DNA of 64,000 nucleotides from Rubrivivax sp. A210 (lineage in GTDB: Bacteria > Pseudomonadota > Gammaproteobacteria > Burkholderiales > Burkholderiaceae_C). Shown piece by piece: positions 1-8,475 of this stretch. The stretch covers positions 744,001 to 808,000 of the forward strand of contig NZ_CAJGBN010000001.1 in the NCBI RefSeq assembly GCF_904426505.1, read 5' to 3'. Position 1 is the stretch's first letter. Every line of letters begins with the position of its first letter. A program made the position numbers and the translations under genes. The notes under the pieces are model-generated. The model was given only the letters and a program-made list of their open reading frames with translations, ran no database searches and had not been told where the DNA came from.

Positions 1-152
1 GAGGCGCCGCGCCTCCCGGCGCGGCCGCGCCGGCGCGGCCCACCTTCACCGACGGCCTGGCCTGGTTTCGCCTGTTCGACCAGGCCCGCGCCTTCCGCCA
101 CAGCTATGCCGACCAGGGCGCCTGGCACGAATGCACGGAGGACGCGCCATGA
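1..152 (+). CDS. C-terminal end of an unidentified protein (partial; possibly amidohydrolase family)
   Basis: An open frame runs in from the left edge, first full codon at position 3, and ends at the TGA at 150-152. The last ~35 residues (from FTDGLAWFRLFDQ) have ordinary protein character, with a Gly/Ala/Pro-rich stretch before them. Its stop overlaps the ATG of the next gene (ATGA at 149-152), so the two are probably one operon and translationally coupled. Tandem pairs of exported amidohydrolase-like proteins are common in proteobacteria, so this may be the catalytic partner of the next gene. That is inference, since too little of the protein is visible to assign a family. Confidence 0.6.
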   Translation, partial: GAAPPGAAAPARPTFTDGLAWFRLFDQARAFRHSYADQGAWHECTEDAP

Positions 153-1537
153 AGGGCCTCGGACATCGAGCATCGGCCTTCGGGCGCGCGCTGCCGCCTT
201 TCGCGGCCAGCCTTGCGGTCCTGGTGCTGATCGGCAGCGGAGCGGCGCGTGCCGCAGACCATGTGCCGCCGCCGCCGCAGCGCCTGCCCCTGCTCGTCAC
301 CAACGCCGTGCTGCATCCGGTCAGCGGCCCGGTCATCGAGGGTGGCCGCATGCTGGTGGAACGCGGGCGCATCGTCGCGCTGGCCGGGCCCGGTCAACCG
401 CTGCCCGCGCCCAGCTCACCGCCACAGGTGCTCGACCTGGGTGGACGCCATGTCTATCCCGGCTTCGTCGCGGCCAACACCGCGCTGGGGCTGGCCGAGG
501 TCAGCTCGGTGGCGGCCACCGTCGATCTGCGCGAGGTCGGTCCGCTCAACCCCAACGCGCGGGCCCTGGTTGCCGTCAACCCCGACAGCGAACTGCTGCC
601 GGTGGCGCGCAGCAACGGCGTGCTGGCCGCGCTGGCGGTGCCGGAAGGCGCGGCCGGCGGCGGCTTCTCGGGCACTTCGGCGCTCCTGCAGATGGACGGC
701 TGGACCTGGGATGACATGGCCGTGCAGCGCGAGGTGGCGGTACACCTGGAACTGCCCTCGCTGCGCCTGGGCAGCGAGGTTCTGCGCGGGGCGCTGGAGC
801 CCTTGGCCGAGGAGTTGCGCCGCTTCACCGCCCAGCGCCTGAAGCTCATCGACGAGGCCTTCGAGTCGGCCGCCGCCTATGGCCGCGCACGCGGCGCCGA
901 CCCGGCCCACCCGGCCGACCTGCGCTGGGAGGCCCTGCTGCCGGTGCTGCGCGGCGAACGGCCGCTGTTCGTGCAGGCCAACGAGCTGGCGCAGATCCGC
1001 CACGCGCTGGCGCTGGCCGAACGGCACGGCTTCAAGCTGGTCATCGTCGGGGGCGCGGACGCCTGGCGCATCGCCAGCGTGCTGCGCCAACGGCAGGTGG
1101 CGGTGGTCATCGCCGGCGTACACCGGCTGCCCCTGCGCCGCGACGAAGCCTACGACGAACCCTACCGGCTGGCGGCGCGGCTGGCCGAGGCCGGAGTCAC
1201 CTACTGCATCGGCCGCACCGGCGGCGCCTTTGCGGCAGCGAACGAGCGCAACCTGCCCTACGAGGCCGGTACCGCGGTGGCCCACGGCCTGGCGCCCGAT
1301 GAGGCGCTGAAGGCCATCACCCTGTACCCGGCGCAGATCCTGGGCGTGGCCGACCGGCTGGGCTCGCTCGCACCGGGCCGGCTGGCCAGCTTCATCGTCA
1401 CCGACGGCGACCCGCTGCAGACCGAGACCCAGGTGTTGCGCGCCTTCATACAGGGCCGCGAGGTCGAGATCGGCAACCGGCAGACGCGACTGGCGGACAA
1501 GTACCGGCAGAAGTACGAGCAGCTGAAATCGCGCTGA
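149..1537 (+). CDS. Exported amidohydrolase-like protein lacking the usual metal ligands
   Basis: A 462-residue protein. The start at 149 is chosen because GGAGG (137-141) lies 7 nt upstream; an in-frame ATG at 131 has no such site. Residues 1-36 look like a signal peptide (hydrophobic ALPPFAASLAVLVLIGSG, then AARA before AD), so it is probably periplasmic. The N-terminal beta-sandwich region (about 48-105) and C-terminal region (EAGTAVAHGLAPDEALKAI, then LGSLAPGRLASFIV) resemble imidazolonepropionase-like amidohydrolases. At the place where the family has the metal-binding HxH after PG, this protein reads PGFVAANTALG (about residues 105-115), and other expected His positions are also altered (VQAN, IVGG). 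It is therefore likely non-catalytic or mechanistically different. It is coupled to the preceding gene by an ATGA overlap. Confidence 0.8.
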   Translation: MKGLGHRASAFGRALPPFAASLAVLVLIGSGAARAADHVPPPPQRLPLLVTNAVLHPVSGPVIEGGRMLVERGRIVALAGPGQPLPAPSSPPQVLDLGGRHVYPGFVAANTALGLAEVSSVAATVDLREVGPLNPNARALVAVNPDSELLPVARSNGVLAALAVPEGAAGGGFSGTSALLQMDGWTWDDMAVQREVAVHLELPSLRLGSEVLRGALEPLAEELRRFTAQRLKLIDEAFESAAAYGRARGADPAHPADLRWEALLPVLRGERPLFVQANELAQIRHALALAERHGFKLVIVGGADAWRIASVLRQRQVAVVIAGVHRLPLRRDEAYDEPYRLAARLAEAGVTYCIGRTGGAFAAANERNLPYEAGTAVAHGLAPDEALKAITLYPAQILGVADRLGSLAPGRLASFIVTDGDPLQTETQVLRAFIQGREVEIGNRQTRLADKYRQKYEQLKSR

Positions 1538-1615
1538 GCCCGAAGCGCCCGCACCTGCGGCGCGTGCGCCAGGCCGGGCCGATATTCCAGTTCATCGCCA
1601 GCCCCGATGGCGCGC

Positions 1616-3223
1616 TCACTGCTGCGGCAAGCCCGCCTCGCCGAGCGTGTCGAGCAACTGCTCCAACTGACCGATGCAGGCCGGATCGAAGCTGCGTGCG
1701 AGGGTCACGCGCACGGCCTGCAGGCTGCAGAAGGCGGGGTGCTGGCGCAGCGCGATGACCCACTCATGCGCCTGCTCCAGCGCGCCCAGGCGCCAGGCGG
1801 CAACCGCGCCGACCATGTACAGCTGCCCGTACGAGGGGTTGACCGCCATGCCACGCTGCGCCTCCTGCAAGGCCGCCTGCGGGTCGCCGGTGGTCAGGTG
1901 GGCTTCAGCCCTCACGAAGTGCCAGATCACGCGCAGGGGCTCCAACGGGCTCAGCCCGAAGGCCTTGTCGCAGTGGGCCCGGGCCTCGTCGTGCCGCCCT
2001 TGCCGCTCCAGGGATTGGGCCAGCAGCCCATACGCGGGCGCGTAGGACGACGACAGCCGCAGGCAATGGCGCAAGGCCTCGTCGGCACGCTGCCGCTGCC
2101 CGCGGAAATGGCGGGCGGCCAAGGACAGCACATAGTGGGCATCGGGGTCGCGCGGATCGATTGCCACCGCGCGTTCGGCCTCGGCCAGGGCGCGCGCCAG
2201 TTGCTCGTCGCGCGGCTCGTCGCTCCAGCGGTAGTGGCCGGCGCGCCAGTCGGCATAGGCCAGGCACATCCAGCCCTGGCTCAGCTCGGGCGCCAGCGCC
2301 ACGGCCGAGCGCGCCAGCCGCGTGGCGCGCTGGTTGGTGTCGGGCGTCTGCGCGCGGGCAAAGAGCTGCACCCAGGCCTGGGCGGCAAAGGCACGCGCCT
2401 GCACCTGGGCATCGCTGGCGGCCAAGGCAGCCTCCTGGCTGGCCAGGTCGTTGAGCTCGAAGCGCAGCGCACGCGCAAGTCGGCCCGCCACCCCCTGGGC
2501 CGTGGCATGCCAGGCATGGGTGGGCAGGGTCAGTTCATCGGCCCAGGTCTGCGTGCCGCGCCGGCCATCGACCACCTGTACGCCCACATGCAGCATGTCG
2601 CCGTGCTGCTCGAGCTGGCCGTCCACCACATAGCGAACGCCCAGGTCGCGGGCCAGTTGCTGCGGCGGCGGATGCCGCTGTCCGAAGGTCAGCATGGTGC
2701 CCAGGGCCACCACCACCAGACCCGGCTGGCGCGAGAGCTCGGAGATCAAGGCGCCGGTGAGGCTTTCGCTGAGAAACGAGAGCGGCTCGGGCAGGCCCCG
2801 CATCACGAACGGCAGCACGGCCACCGAGCGCGGGCCCAGCCGGGGCTCCGCCGCTTCCGCGGGCAGGATGCTGGTGCGCGCAGCCATCGCTGGCGCCGCT
2901 TCGGGCGTCACCGCCGTGGCCAGGCGGTAGCCCTTGCGGGGCACCGTGGCAATGTGATCGGCTCCCAGTACCTTGCGCAGCAGCGCCACGGCGTCGTAGA
3001 GCGAACTGGGTGTGACGATCAGGCCCGGCCACACGGCCTCCAGCAGGCGATCTGGCGGGACCACCTCCCCGCCAGCCTGTGCCAGCACCGTCAACAGCCG
3101 CATGGCGCGCGGCTCGAGCTTGTGGACCTGGCCGAGCCCCGCCACTTCGTCGCGCGAGGTGTGTACCTGCCACGGGCCGACGCTGAATCGATCAGCCAGG
3201 GGATAGCGAGGAAGATGCGCCAC
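1616..3223 (-). CDS. CadC-like transcriptional regulator with winged-helix and TPR domains
   Basis: About 535 residues from a proposed GTG at 3223; an ATG at 3334 would add 37 residues of low-complexity sequence that includes a CTCGAGG-type repeat, so I prefer the shorter form. Residues ~10-100 form an OmpR/CadC-type winged helix (LEPRAMRLLTVLAQ, then SSLYDAVALLRKVLG and VPRKGYRLATAV). A middle domain (VAVLPF, then LTGALISELSRQPGLVVV) resembles the adenylate-cyclase-associated/TolB-like domain often fused to such regulators. The C-terminal half has TPR-like helices. It is divergent from the Bug-type binding protein at 3370 and may control it. That is inference from position; the inducer is unknown. 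Confidence 0.75.
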   Translation of the reverse strand: MAHLPRYPLADRFSVGPWQVHTSRDEVAGLGQVHKLEPRAMRLLTVLAQAGGEVVPPDRLLEAVWPGLIVTPSSLYDAVALLRKVLGADHIATVPRKGYRLATAVTPEAAPAMAARTSILPAEAAEPRLGPRSVAVLPFVMRGLPEPLSFLSESLTGALISELSRQPGLVVVALGTMLTFGQRHPPPQQLARDLGVRYVVDGQLEQHGDMLHVGVQVVDGRRGTQTWADELTLPTHAWHATAQGVAGRLARALRFELNDLASQEAALAASDAQVQARAFAAQAWVQLFARAQTPDTNQRATRLARSAVALAPELSQGWMCLAYADWRAGHYRWSDEPRDEQLARALAEAERAVAIDPRDPDAHYVLSLAARHFRGQRQRADEALRHCLRLSSSYAPAYGLLAQSLERQGRHDEARAHCDKAFGLSPLEPLRVIWHFVRAEAHLTTGDPQAALQEAQRGMAVNPSYGQLYMVGAVAAWRLGALEQAHEWVIALRQHPAFCSLQAVRVTLARSFDPACIGQLEQLLDTLGEAGLPQQ

Positions 3224-3369
3224 CGTCGGAACTATAGGCGCCAGTTCAGGCTCGAGGCTCGAGGTTCGAGGCCCCGCCTGAGAGAACCCCGAGAAATCCT
3301 TGAGGCCCGGCTCAGCCCAAGCAGGGCGCCGCACGCCACCATGGCCTCACCCCAAAATTGGAGAACGAC

Positions 3370-4395
3370 ATGCACCGCCGAACCCACCTGTTGCTGGCCG
3401 CCGCCCTGGCGCTGGCCACCGGCCCCGGCCTGGCCGCGGCGCAAGTCCCGGCCCCGGGCACCTACCCCAGCAGGCCCGTCCGCCTGGTCGTGCCTTTCCC
3501 GGCCGGCACGGCGCCCGATGTGCTGGCCCGGCTGATCGTCCCGGCCCTGGCCGAATCGATGTCGGCCACCGTGGTGGTGGAGAACGTGCCCGGCGCGGGC
3601 GGCACCATCGGCGTGGACCGCGTCGCCAAGTCGGCCCCCGACGGCCACACCTTGCTGCTGTCCGGCGACGCCGCGCTGGTGCTGGCCGGTGGTGCCTACG
3701 GCATGAAGCCGCCCTACGAGACGCTGCGCGACCTCGCGCCCATCGCGCAACTCATCATCACGCCCAACGTGCTGGTGGTGGCCAACGACGTACCGGCGCG
3801 CAATGTGGCCGAGTTGGTGGCGCTGGTGCGCAGCCAGCCGGGCAAGTTCAGCTATTCGTCGGCAGGCATAGGCCTGTCGCAACACCGCGCCGGCGAGCTG
3901 ATGAACAGCATGGCCGGCCTGGACATGGTGCATGTGCCCAACCCCGGCAACCCCTGGATGGAGGTGCTGGCCGGGCGCACGCAGCTCATGTTCGGCAACA
4001 TCGCGGTGGCACTGCCGTTCATCAGGGACGGCAAGCTGCGCGGCCTGGCAGTGACCTCCACCACGCGCGCCGCCGCGGCGCCCGAGCTGCCCACGGTCAG
4101 CGAGAGCGGGCTGCCCGGCTTCGAATCGCTGTCCTGGTTCGGCGTGCTGGCGCCAGCCGGTACGCCACCCGCCGTGCTGCAGCGGCTGGAGGCGGAACTG
4201 CAGCAGGCCATGGCCACGCCGGCCATGAGGGACCGCCTGGCGTCCATGGGGGCAATGCCCGGGGTCCAGAACGCGGCCGGCTTCACCGAGGTGATCAAGA
4301 ACGAGATCAAGCGCTGGGCGCCGAAGCCGGGGGCGGCCGGAGCGGCGGCCGCCCCGACATCTGCGGCCCCTTCCACCATCGCCCAGAAGCCCTGA
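3370..4395 (+). CDS. Bug-family (TctC) tripartite tricarboxylate transporter substrate-binding protein
   Basis: A 341-residue periplasmic solute-binding protein of the Bug/TctC family, which is greatly expanded in Burkholderiales. The start at 3370 is chosen because GGAGA (3360-3364) precedes it. Residues 1-25 are a signal peptide ending LAAAQ. The family signatures are present: YPSRPVRLVVPFPAGTAPDV near the N-terminus, VVVENVPGAGGTIG (about residues 68-81), then FSYSSAGIGLSQH and a late LPTVSESGLPGFE. An Ala/Pro-rich tail follows the last helix. No TctA/TctB membrane genes are nearby, which is usual for orphan Bug proteins, so the ligand cannot be named. It is divergent from the CadC-like regulator. 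Confidence 0.9.
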   Translation: MHRRTHLLLAAALALATGPGLAAAQVPAPGTYPSRPVRLVVPFPAGTAPDVLARLIVPALAESMSATVVVENVPGAGGTIGVDRVAKSAPDGHTLLLSGDAALVLAGGAYGMKPPYETLRDLAPIAQLIITPNVLVVANDVPARNVAELVALVRSQPGKFSYSSAGIGLSQHRAGELMNSMAGLDMVHVPNPGNPWMEVLAGRTQLMFGNIAVALPFIRDGKLRGLAVTSTTRAAAAPELPTVSESGLPGFESLSWFGVLAPAGTPPAVLQRLEAELQQAMATPAMRDRLASMGAMPGVQNAAGFTEVIKNEIKRWAPKPGAAGAAAAPTSAAPSTIAQKP

Positions 4396-4412
4396 GCGCG
4401 GCGGGCCGGGCC

Positions 4413-4787
4413 ATGCTGCTCTCACTGGGCCATGTCACGGTGCGCAGCGCCGACTTCGAACGCACCGAGCGCTTCTATGGCGATCTGCTGGGCCTGCGCA
4501 TCGGCCCCCGCCCGGCCATTGCGGTGCCCGGTCGCTGGTTCTACATCGGCGACCGGGCGGTGCTGCATGTGCTGCCTCGCGCGGCCGGGGCGGCAGCGGG
4601 TACCGGGGGCGCCATCGATCACTTCGCCTTCGAAGCCGATGAGCTTCCCACGTTCCAGCGCAGGCTCGAAGCCGCCGGCCAGGCCTTTGAGGGCAGCCTT
4701 CTGGCGGACAGCCACATATGGCAGGTCTTTCTCACCGACCCCGACGGCGCCCGCGTCGAGATCAGCTTCAGGATGCCGGCGCACTAG
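4413..4787 (+). CDS. VOC-family (glyoxalase/bleomycin resistance-like) protein
   Basis: A single vicinal-oxygen-chelate domain of 124 residues starting 17 nt after the Bug-type gene, so probably co-transcribed. The paired beta-alpha-beta-beta-beta modules are recognisable. The first begins LGHVTVRSADFERTERFYGD with the expected metal-ligand His. The second begins AIDHFAFEADELPTFQRRLE with another His, and it ends TDPDGARVEISF with the expected Glu. The fold is metal-dependent and covers glyoxalases, dioxygenases and resistance proteins, so the substrate is unknown. No strong Shine-Dalgarno sequence precedes the ATG, which fits reinitiation from the upstream gene. Confidence 0.8.
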   Translation: MLLSLGHVTVRSADFERTERFYGDLLGLRIGPRPAIAVPGRWFYIGDRAVLHVLPRAAGAAAGTGGAIDHFAFEADELPTFQRRLEAAGQAFEGSLLADSHIWQVFLTDPDGARVEISFRMPAH

Positions 4788-4954
4788 AGGCCTGGCGATG
4801 TGCGCCCGCGGCCGGCAGGGGCCTGGCAAGCGGGTCGCCACGACAGCGGCTTCATCACAGGGTCGAGGCCGATGCCCGTAGCCGCGGGCGGGCGGGCCGG
4901 CCGCTTCGCGCCGCACTTCGCGCGTCGGGCAGCGGCCCCCACTCCCGCCTTCTT

Positions 4955-4973
4955 GAGTACTGCTTTGGTACTC
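4955..4973. repeat. Short inverted repeat downstream of tRNA-Val
   Basis: GAGTAC and GTACTC are perfect 6-bp arms around TGCTTTG, in a short AT-richer patch just left of the tRNA terminator. The rest of the gap from the VOC gene (4788-4954) is featureless to me. The function is unknown, and chance is possible for arms this short. Confidence 0.35.
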
Positions 4974-4989
4974 TGTTGGCAGCACCAAG

Positions 4990-5020
4990 AAAAAAGCACC
5001 TGGCGTTGCCGCCAGGTGCC
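4990..5020 (-). terminator. Rho-independent terminator of tRNA-Val
   Basis: Read on the minus strand, a perfect 10-bp stem (GCACCTGGCG with CGCCAGGTGC; arms 4996-5005 and 5010-5019) with a 4-nt loop is followed directly by a run of six T (complement of 4990-4995). It lies just past the 3' end of the tRNA. On the plus strand a weaker TTTTCT follows, so it may also stop leftward-facing traffic. Confidence 0.85.
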
Positions 5021-5038
5021 TGTTTTCTCTACCGGATT

Positions 5039-5115
5039 TGGTAGGCGCGAATGGACTCGAACCATCGACCCCCACCATGTCAAGGTGGTGCTCTAACCAG
5101 CTGAGCTACGCGCCT
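5039..5115 (-). tRNA. tRNA-Val(GAC)
   Basis: The 77-nt gene folds as a complete cloverleaf, and CCA is encoded (complement of 5039-5041). The acceptor arms AGGCGCG and CGCGCCT are fully complementary. The D arm begins GCTCAGCTGGTTAGAGC, the anticodon stem is CCACC/GGTGG around TTGACAT, giving anticodon GAC, and the T arm contains GGTTCGAGTCC. It decodes GUC/GUU valine codons. It sits downstream of relA in the same direction. Confidence 0.97.
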
Positions 5116-5127
5116 GCAGAACCCAGG

Positions 5128-5133
5128 ACTATA
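5128..5133 (-). promoter_or_regulatory. Candidate -10 element for tRNA-Val
   Basis: TATAGT on the minus strand ends 12 nt before the tRNA 5' end. No convincing -35 hexamer is visible at 16-18 bp, where the end of relA lies. The tRNA could also be transcribed by read-through from relA. Confidence 0.4.
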
Positions 5134-5151
5134 CACAAGTTTTAGCGGCCC

Positions 5152-7413
5152 TCATTTGCGGCGGACGTGACGAACTCCCGCCACGCGTGCGATCTGGGCC
5201 AGCACCTGGGCCAGGCGGGCGACGTCCGGGGCCTCCACCGTGAGCGTCATCCAGGCCGTGCTGCGGTCGCGCGCCGATTCGGTGTGGGCGCCGGTGACAT
5301 TCATCTTCTCGCGCGCAAAGACCTCGCTGATGTCGCGCAGCAGGCCGGGCCGGTCGGCGGCCTCGATCAGCACGTCCAGCGGGTAGACGCTCGTGCGGTC
5401 GCGCTCGGCCGTGCCCCAGCCGACCTCGATGACGCGGTCGGGCGAGACCTCGGCCATGTGGCGGAAATTGCTGCAGTCGCGCCGGTGCACGGCCACGCCG
5501 CGGCCGCGCGTGACGAAGCCGCCGATGGCATCGGGCGGGGCCGGGCGGCAGCAGCGCGCCAGCGTCGTGAGCAGCGAATCGATGCCCACCACCAGCACGC
5601 CGCCGCGCCCGCCGCCGGCCTCGGCCTTGGACTTGTGCAGCGCGATGCCGGGCTCGGCCGGCGCGGCCTCGGGCGGGCGCAACAGGTTCTCGATGTGGCG
5701 CAGCGAATACTCGTCCTTGCCCACCACCTCGAACAGCGCATCGGCACTGTCGAAGCCGAGCTGGGCGGCCAGCGCATCGCGCTCCATGGCCGTGCGGCCC
5801 TCGCGTTGCAACAGCTTCTCTACCGCCTCGCGGCCGCGGGCGATGGTCTGCTTCTCGGCCTGGGCGTTGAACCAGGCGCGCACCTTGGCGCGCGCCCGCG
5901 GGCTGGCCAGATAGCCCAGTTCGGCGTTGAGCCAGTCCAGCGAGGGCCCGCCCTCCTTGGCCGCCACCACCTCGACGGTCTGGCCCGACTTGAGCGCGGT
6001 GTTCAGCGGCACCATGGCGCCATCGACGTGCGCGCCGCGGCAGCGGTGGCCGAGATCGGTGTGCAGCGCGTAGGCAAAGTCCACCGGCGTGCCGCCCACG
6101 GGCAGGTCGATGATGGTGGCCTGGGGCGTGAAGACATAGATGCGGTCGCTCGCCGCAACCTGCTGGGCCGGAGCGCCAGGGCCGGAGGCCGCGCCGGCAT
6201 CGGCCTGGGCGCCCGAGAAATCGCGCTCCCAGGCCAGCAGCTCGCGCAGCACGGCCAGCCGCGCCTGGGCGACGCGGTCCTCGAAGTCGCCGGCGGCGCT
6301 GACGCCCGCATAGCCCCGCACGCCGGCCTCCTTGTACATCCAGTGCGCGGCGACGCCATGCTCGGCGTGCTCGTGCATTTGGCGCGTGCGGATCTGCACC
6401 TCGATGGGCCGGCCGTCGACGCCCAGTACCACCGTGTGCAGGCTCTGGTAGCCGTTGGGCTTGGGGCGCGCGATGTAGTCGTCGAACTCGCCGTCCACCG
6501 GCTTCCAGGCCTCGTGGACACGCGCCAGCGCCGCATAGCAGGCGGGCACGTCGGCCACTACCACGCGCAGCGCGCGTGCGTCGAAGACGCGCGCAAAGGC
6601 GAGGTTCTTGCCCTGCATCTTTTTCCAGATGCTGTAGAGGTGCTTGGGCCGGCCCTGCACATCGGCTCCGATGTCGGCCGCCGCCAGCAGCGTGGCCAAC
6701 TCGACGCGCGCCGCCACCACGCTGCGCTCGCGCTCGGCCCGCTTCTCGTCGACCAGGCGCGCCATGCGCAGGTATTCATCGGGCTGCAGGAAGCGGAACG
6801 AGAGGTCTTCCATCTCCCACTTGATCTGCCAGATGCCCAGGCGGTTGGCCAGCGGCGCGAAGACCTGCAGCGATTCGGTGGCCAGCTCGCGCGGACAGGG
6901 CCGCTTGGTGGCGGCATACCAGCGCAGCGTCTGCAGCCGGCTGGCCAGGCGCAGCAGCACCACGCGCAGATCGCGCGAGAAGGCCAGCAGCATCTTGCGC
7001 ACGCGCTCGGTCTGGCCGGCGCGCTCGGCCACGCCCACCTGGGCGGCGCGGGCGGCGCGCTGGATCTGCACCAGCTTTCGGGTCAGAGCCACCAGGCTGG
7101 CATAGCTCTCGCCGAAGGCCTTGCGCACCACGTCTTCGGGGCGCTGCAGGTAGTCGCCGGCGTAGACCAGATAGGCGGCAGCGCAAAGCGTGGGCGCGGC
7201 ACCGATGCCGCGCAGCACGGCGGCCGTGCCGTCGGCATGGCCCAACGCGTCCTCGCCGGTGTCCAGCGGCTGGCCGGCCAGCAGCGGCTCGGCAAAGGCG
7301 CGCGCACGCTGCACCGGGTCGGGCTCGGCCAGCGTGCCCGGCGGCGCCACCTCGGCCAGATGGACGATGGCGGCCGTGCCGTCGCCAGCGGCCTCGTCCA
7401 GCGCGGTCTTCAT
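5152..7413 (-). CDS. relA: RelA-type (p)ppGpp synthetase (GTP pyrophosphokinase)
   Basis: A 753-residue RelA/SpoT homologue that makes (p)ppGpp from ATP and GTP/GDP in the stringent response. The N-terminal hydrolase-like domain is degenerate: the region that carries the HD motif in SpoT reads AAYLVYAGDY (about residues 79-88), so hydrolysis is not expected. The synthetase domain is intact (RPKHLYSIWKKMQ near 255-267, then DDYIARPKPNGYQSLHT near 311-327). A TGS domain follows from ~420 (DRIYVFTPQATIIDLP), then a Cys-rich segment (LARCCRPAPPDAIGG) and a C-terminal ACT domain (RPGLLRDISEVFAREKMNVT). The length matches RelA (about 745). It starts 15 nt after the stop of the upstream hydrolase gene. 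Confidence 0.95.
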   Translation of the reverse strand: MKTALDEAAGDGTAAIVHLAEVAPPGTLAEPDPVQRARAFAEPLLAGQPLDTGEDALGHADGTAAVLRGIGAAPTLCAAAYLVYAGDYLQRPEDVVRKAFGESYASLVALTRKLVQIQRAARAAQVGVAERAGQTERVRKMLLAFSRDLRVVLLRLASRLQTLRWYAATKRPCPRELATESLQVFAPLANRLGIWQIKWEMEDLSFRFLQPDEYLRMARLVDEKRAERERSVVAARVELATLLAAADIGADVQGRPKHLYSIWKKMQGKNLAFARVFDARALRVVVADVPACYAALARVHEAWKPVDGEFDDYIARPKPNGYQSLHTVVLGVDGRPIEVQIRTRQMHEHAEHGVAAHWMYKEAGVRGYAGVSAAGDFEDRVAQARLAVLRELLAWERDFSGAQADAGAASGPGAPAQQVAASDRIYVFTPQATIIDLPVGGTPVDFAYALHTDLGHRCRGAHVDGAMVPLNTALKSGQTVEVVAAKEGGPSLDWLNAELGYLASPRARAKVRAWFNAQAEKQTIARGREAVEKLLQREGRTAMERDALAAQLGFDSADALFEVVGKDEYSLRHIENLLRPPEAAPAEPGIALHKSKAEAGGGRGGVLVVGIDSLLTTLARCCRPAPPDAIGGFVTRGRGVAVHRRDCSNFRHMAEVSPDRVIEVGWGTAERDRTSVYPLDVLIEAADRPGLLRDISEVFAREKMNVTGAHTESARDRSTAWMTLTVEAPDVARLAQVLAQIARVAGVRHVRRK

Positions 7414-7428
7414 GGCCTCAGCCTCTCA

Positions 7429-8310
7429 TCAGCCCGGCGCGCGCAGGAAGTCGACCACCAGCGCTACCTGGTCGGGCGCCACCAGGGTGGGCGCGTGGCC
7501 GATGCCGGCCAGCTCAACCAGGCTGGCGCGCGGACCGCGCTCGGTCATCTCGCGCGCCGTGGCCTCCGACAACACGTCGGACTCGGTGCCCCGCAGCAGC
7601 AGCGTGGGTGCCGCGATGCGGTCGTAGCCGGCCCAGAGGATGGCCTCGCCGGCGGCCGCGATCTCGGGCGTCAGCGTGCGCACCGGCTCGGCAATGGCGG
7701 GGTCGTAGTGCAGCTTGAAGCCGTCGCCATCGGGCACCAGCATGGGCGCGGTGAGCGCCAGCCACTGCTCGCGCGTGTGCGGGCCGAAGCCGGGCGAGAT
7801 GGCCCACAGCGCGTCGGCCGCTTCCTCCAGCGTGTACCAGTGCGCCGGCTGGCCGAGGTAGCGCTTGAGCCGGTCGAGGAAGCGGGTCTCGACGCGCGGG
7901 CCCACGTCGTTGAGCACCAGGCGCCGCACCAGGCGCTGGCCGGCGCCGTCGGCCAGGCTTGCCAGCACCATGCCGATGAGGCCGCCCATCGAGGTGCCGA
8001 CCCAGTCGACCTGGGCCACGCCCAGGCGGGCCAGCAGCGTCACCATGTCGGCCACATAGGTGGGCAGGCCGTAGGCGCGCGGGTCGGCCAGGCGCTCGCT
8101 GCGGCCGCGGCCGACGACGTCGGGGCAAACCACGCGGTAGTCACCTTGCAGCGCACGCGCCAAGGTGTCGAAGTCGCGGCCCTGGCGCGACATGCCGTGT
8201 ACGCAGACCAGCACGCGCGGATTGGCCGCGTCGCCCCATTCCCAGTACGCCATGCGGTGCAGGCCGCGGGCGTCGATGCAGGCGATGTGGTTCAGGCGCG
8301 GTTCTGACAT
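7429..8310 (-). CDS. Alpha/beta hydrolase
   Basis: A 293-residue alpha/beta-fold hydrolase. I place the start at 8310 (MSEPRLNHI); an upstream ATG at 8349 would add 13 residues and intrude on the divergent ompR promoter region. The nucleophile elbow is VGTSMGGLIGM, preceded by VCVHGMSRQGRDFDTLAR (oxyanion-hole HG) and VCPDVVGRGRSE. The catalytic His is probably in LAGIGHAPTL near the C-terminus, with the acid supplied by the strand around LLLRGTESDVLS. Substrate unknown. The gene is just upstream of relA with a 15-nt gap and may share its transcript. Confidence 0.85.
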   Translation of the reverse strand: MSEPRLNHIACIDARGLHRMAYWEWGDAANPRVLVCVHGMSRQGRDFDTLARALQGDYRVVCPDVVGRGRSERLADPRAYGLPTYVADMVTLLARLGVAQVDWVGTSMGGLIGMVLASLADGAGQRLVRRLVLNDVGPRVETRFLDRLKRYLGQPAHWYTLEEAADALWAISPGFGPHTREQWLALTAPMLVPDGDGFKLHYDPAIAEPVRTLTPEIAAAGEAILWAGYDRIAAPTLLLRGTESDVLSEATAREMTERGPRASLVELAGIGHAPTLVAPDQVALVVDFLRAPG

Positions 8311-8392
8311 GGTGGGCTCGGGCACGGGGCAATCGCGGCATGGTATCAACCGCGGCCGGGTTCATTTCCGGTTGCGGCCGGCGCCGAAAGAC

Positions 8393-8458
8393 ATGTAACA
8401 GATGGTCAAGAATCCGGGGTCGACAGTGAAACCGCGGCCCACAATGCGGCTGTTACAT
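8393..8458. promoter_or_regulatory. Inverted repeat, candidate OmpR operator
   Basis: ATGTAACAG (8393-8401) and CTGTTACAT (8450-8458) are perfect 9-bp inverted copies in the divergent gap between the hydrolase and ompR. The right copy ends 17 nt before the ompR ATG and is followed by TTTCGG. OmpR-family sites in enterobacteria contain a GTTACA-type core, so autoregulation is plausible. The sequence pair is observed; its role is inference. Confidence 0.5.
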
Positions 8459-8475
8459 TTTCGGAGCCCTCCTCT

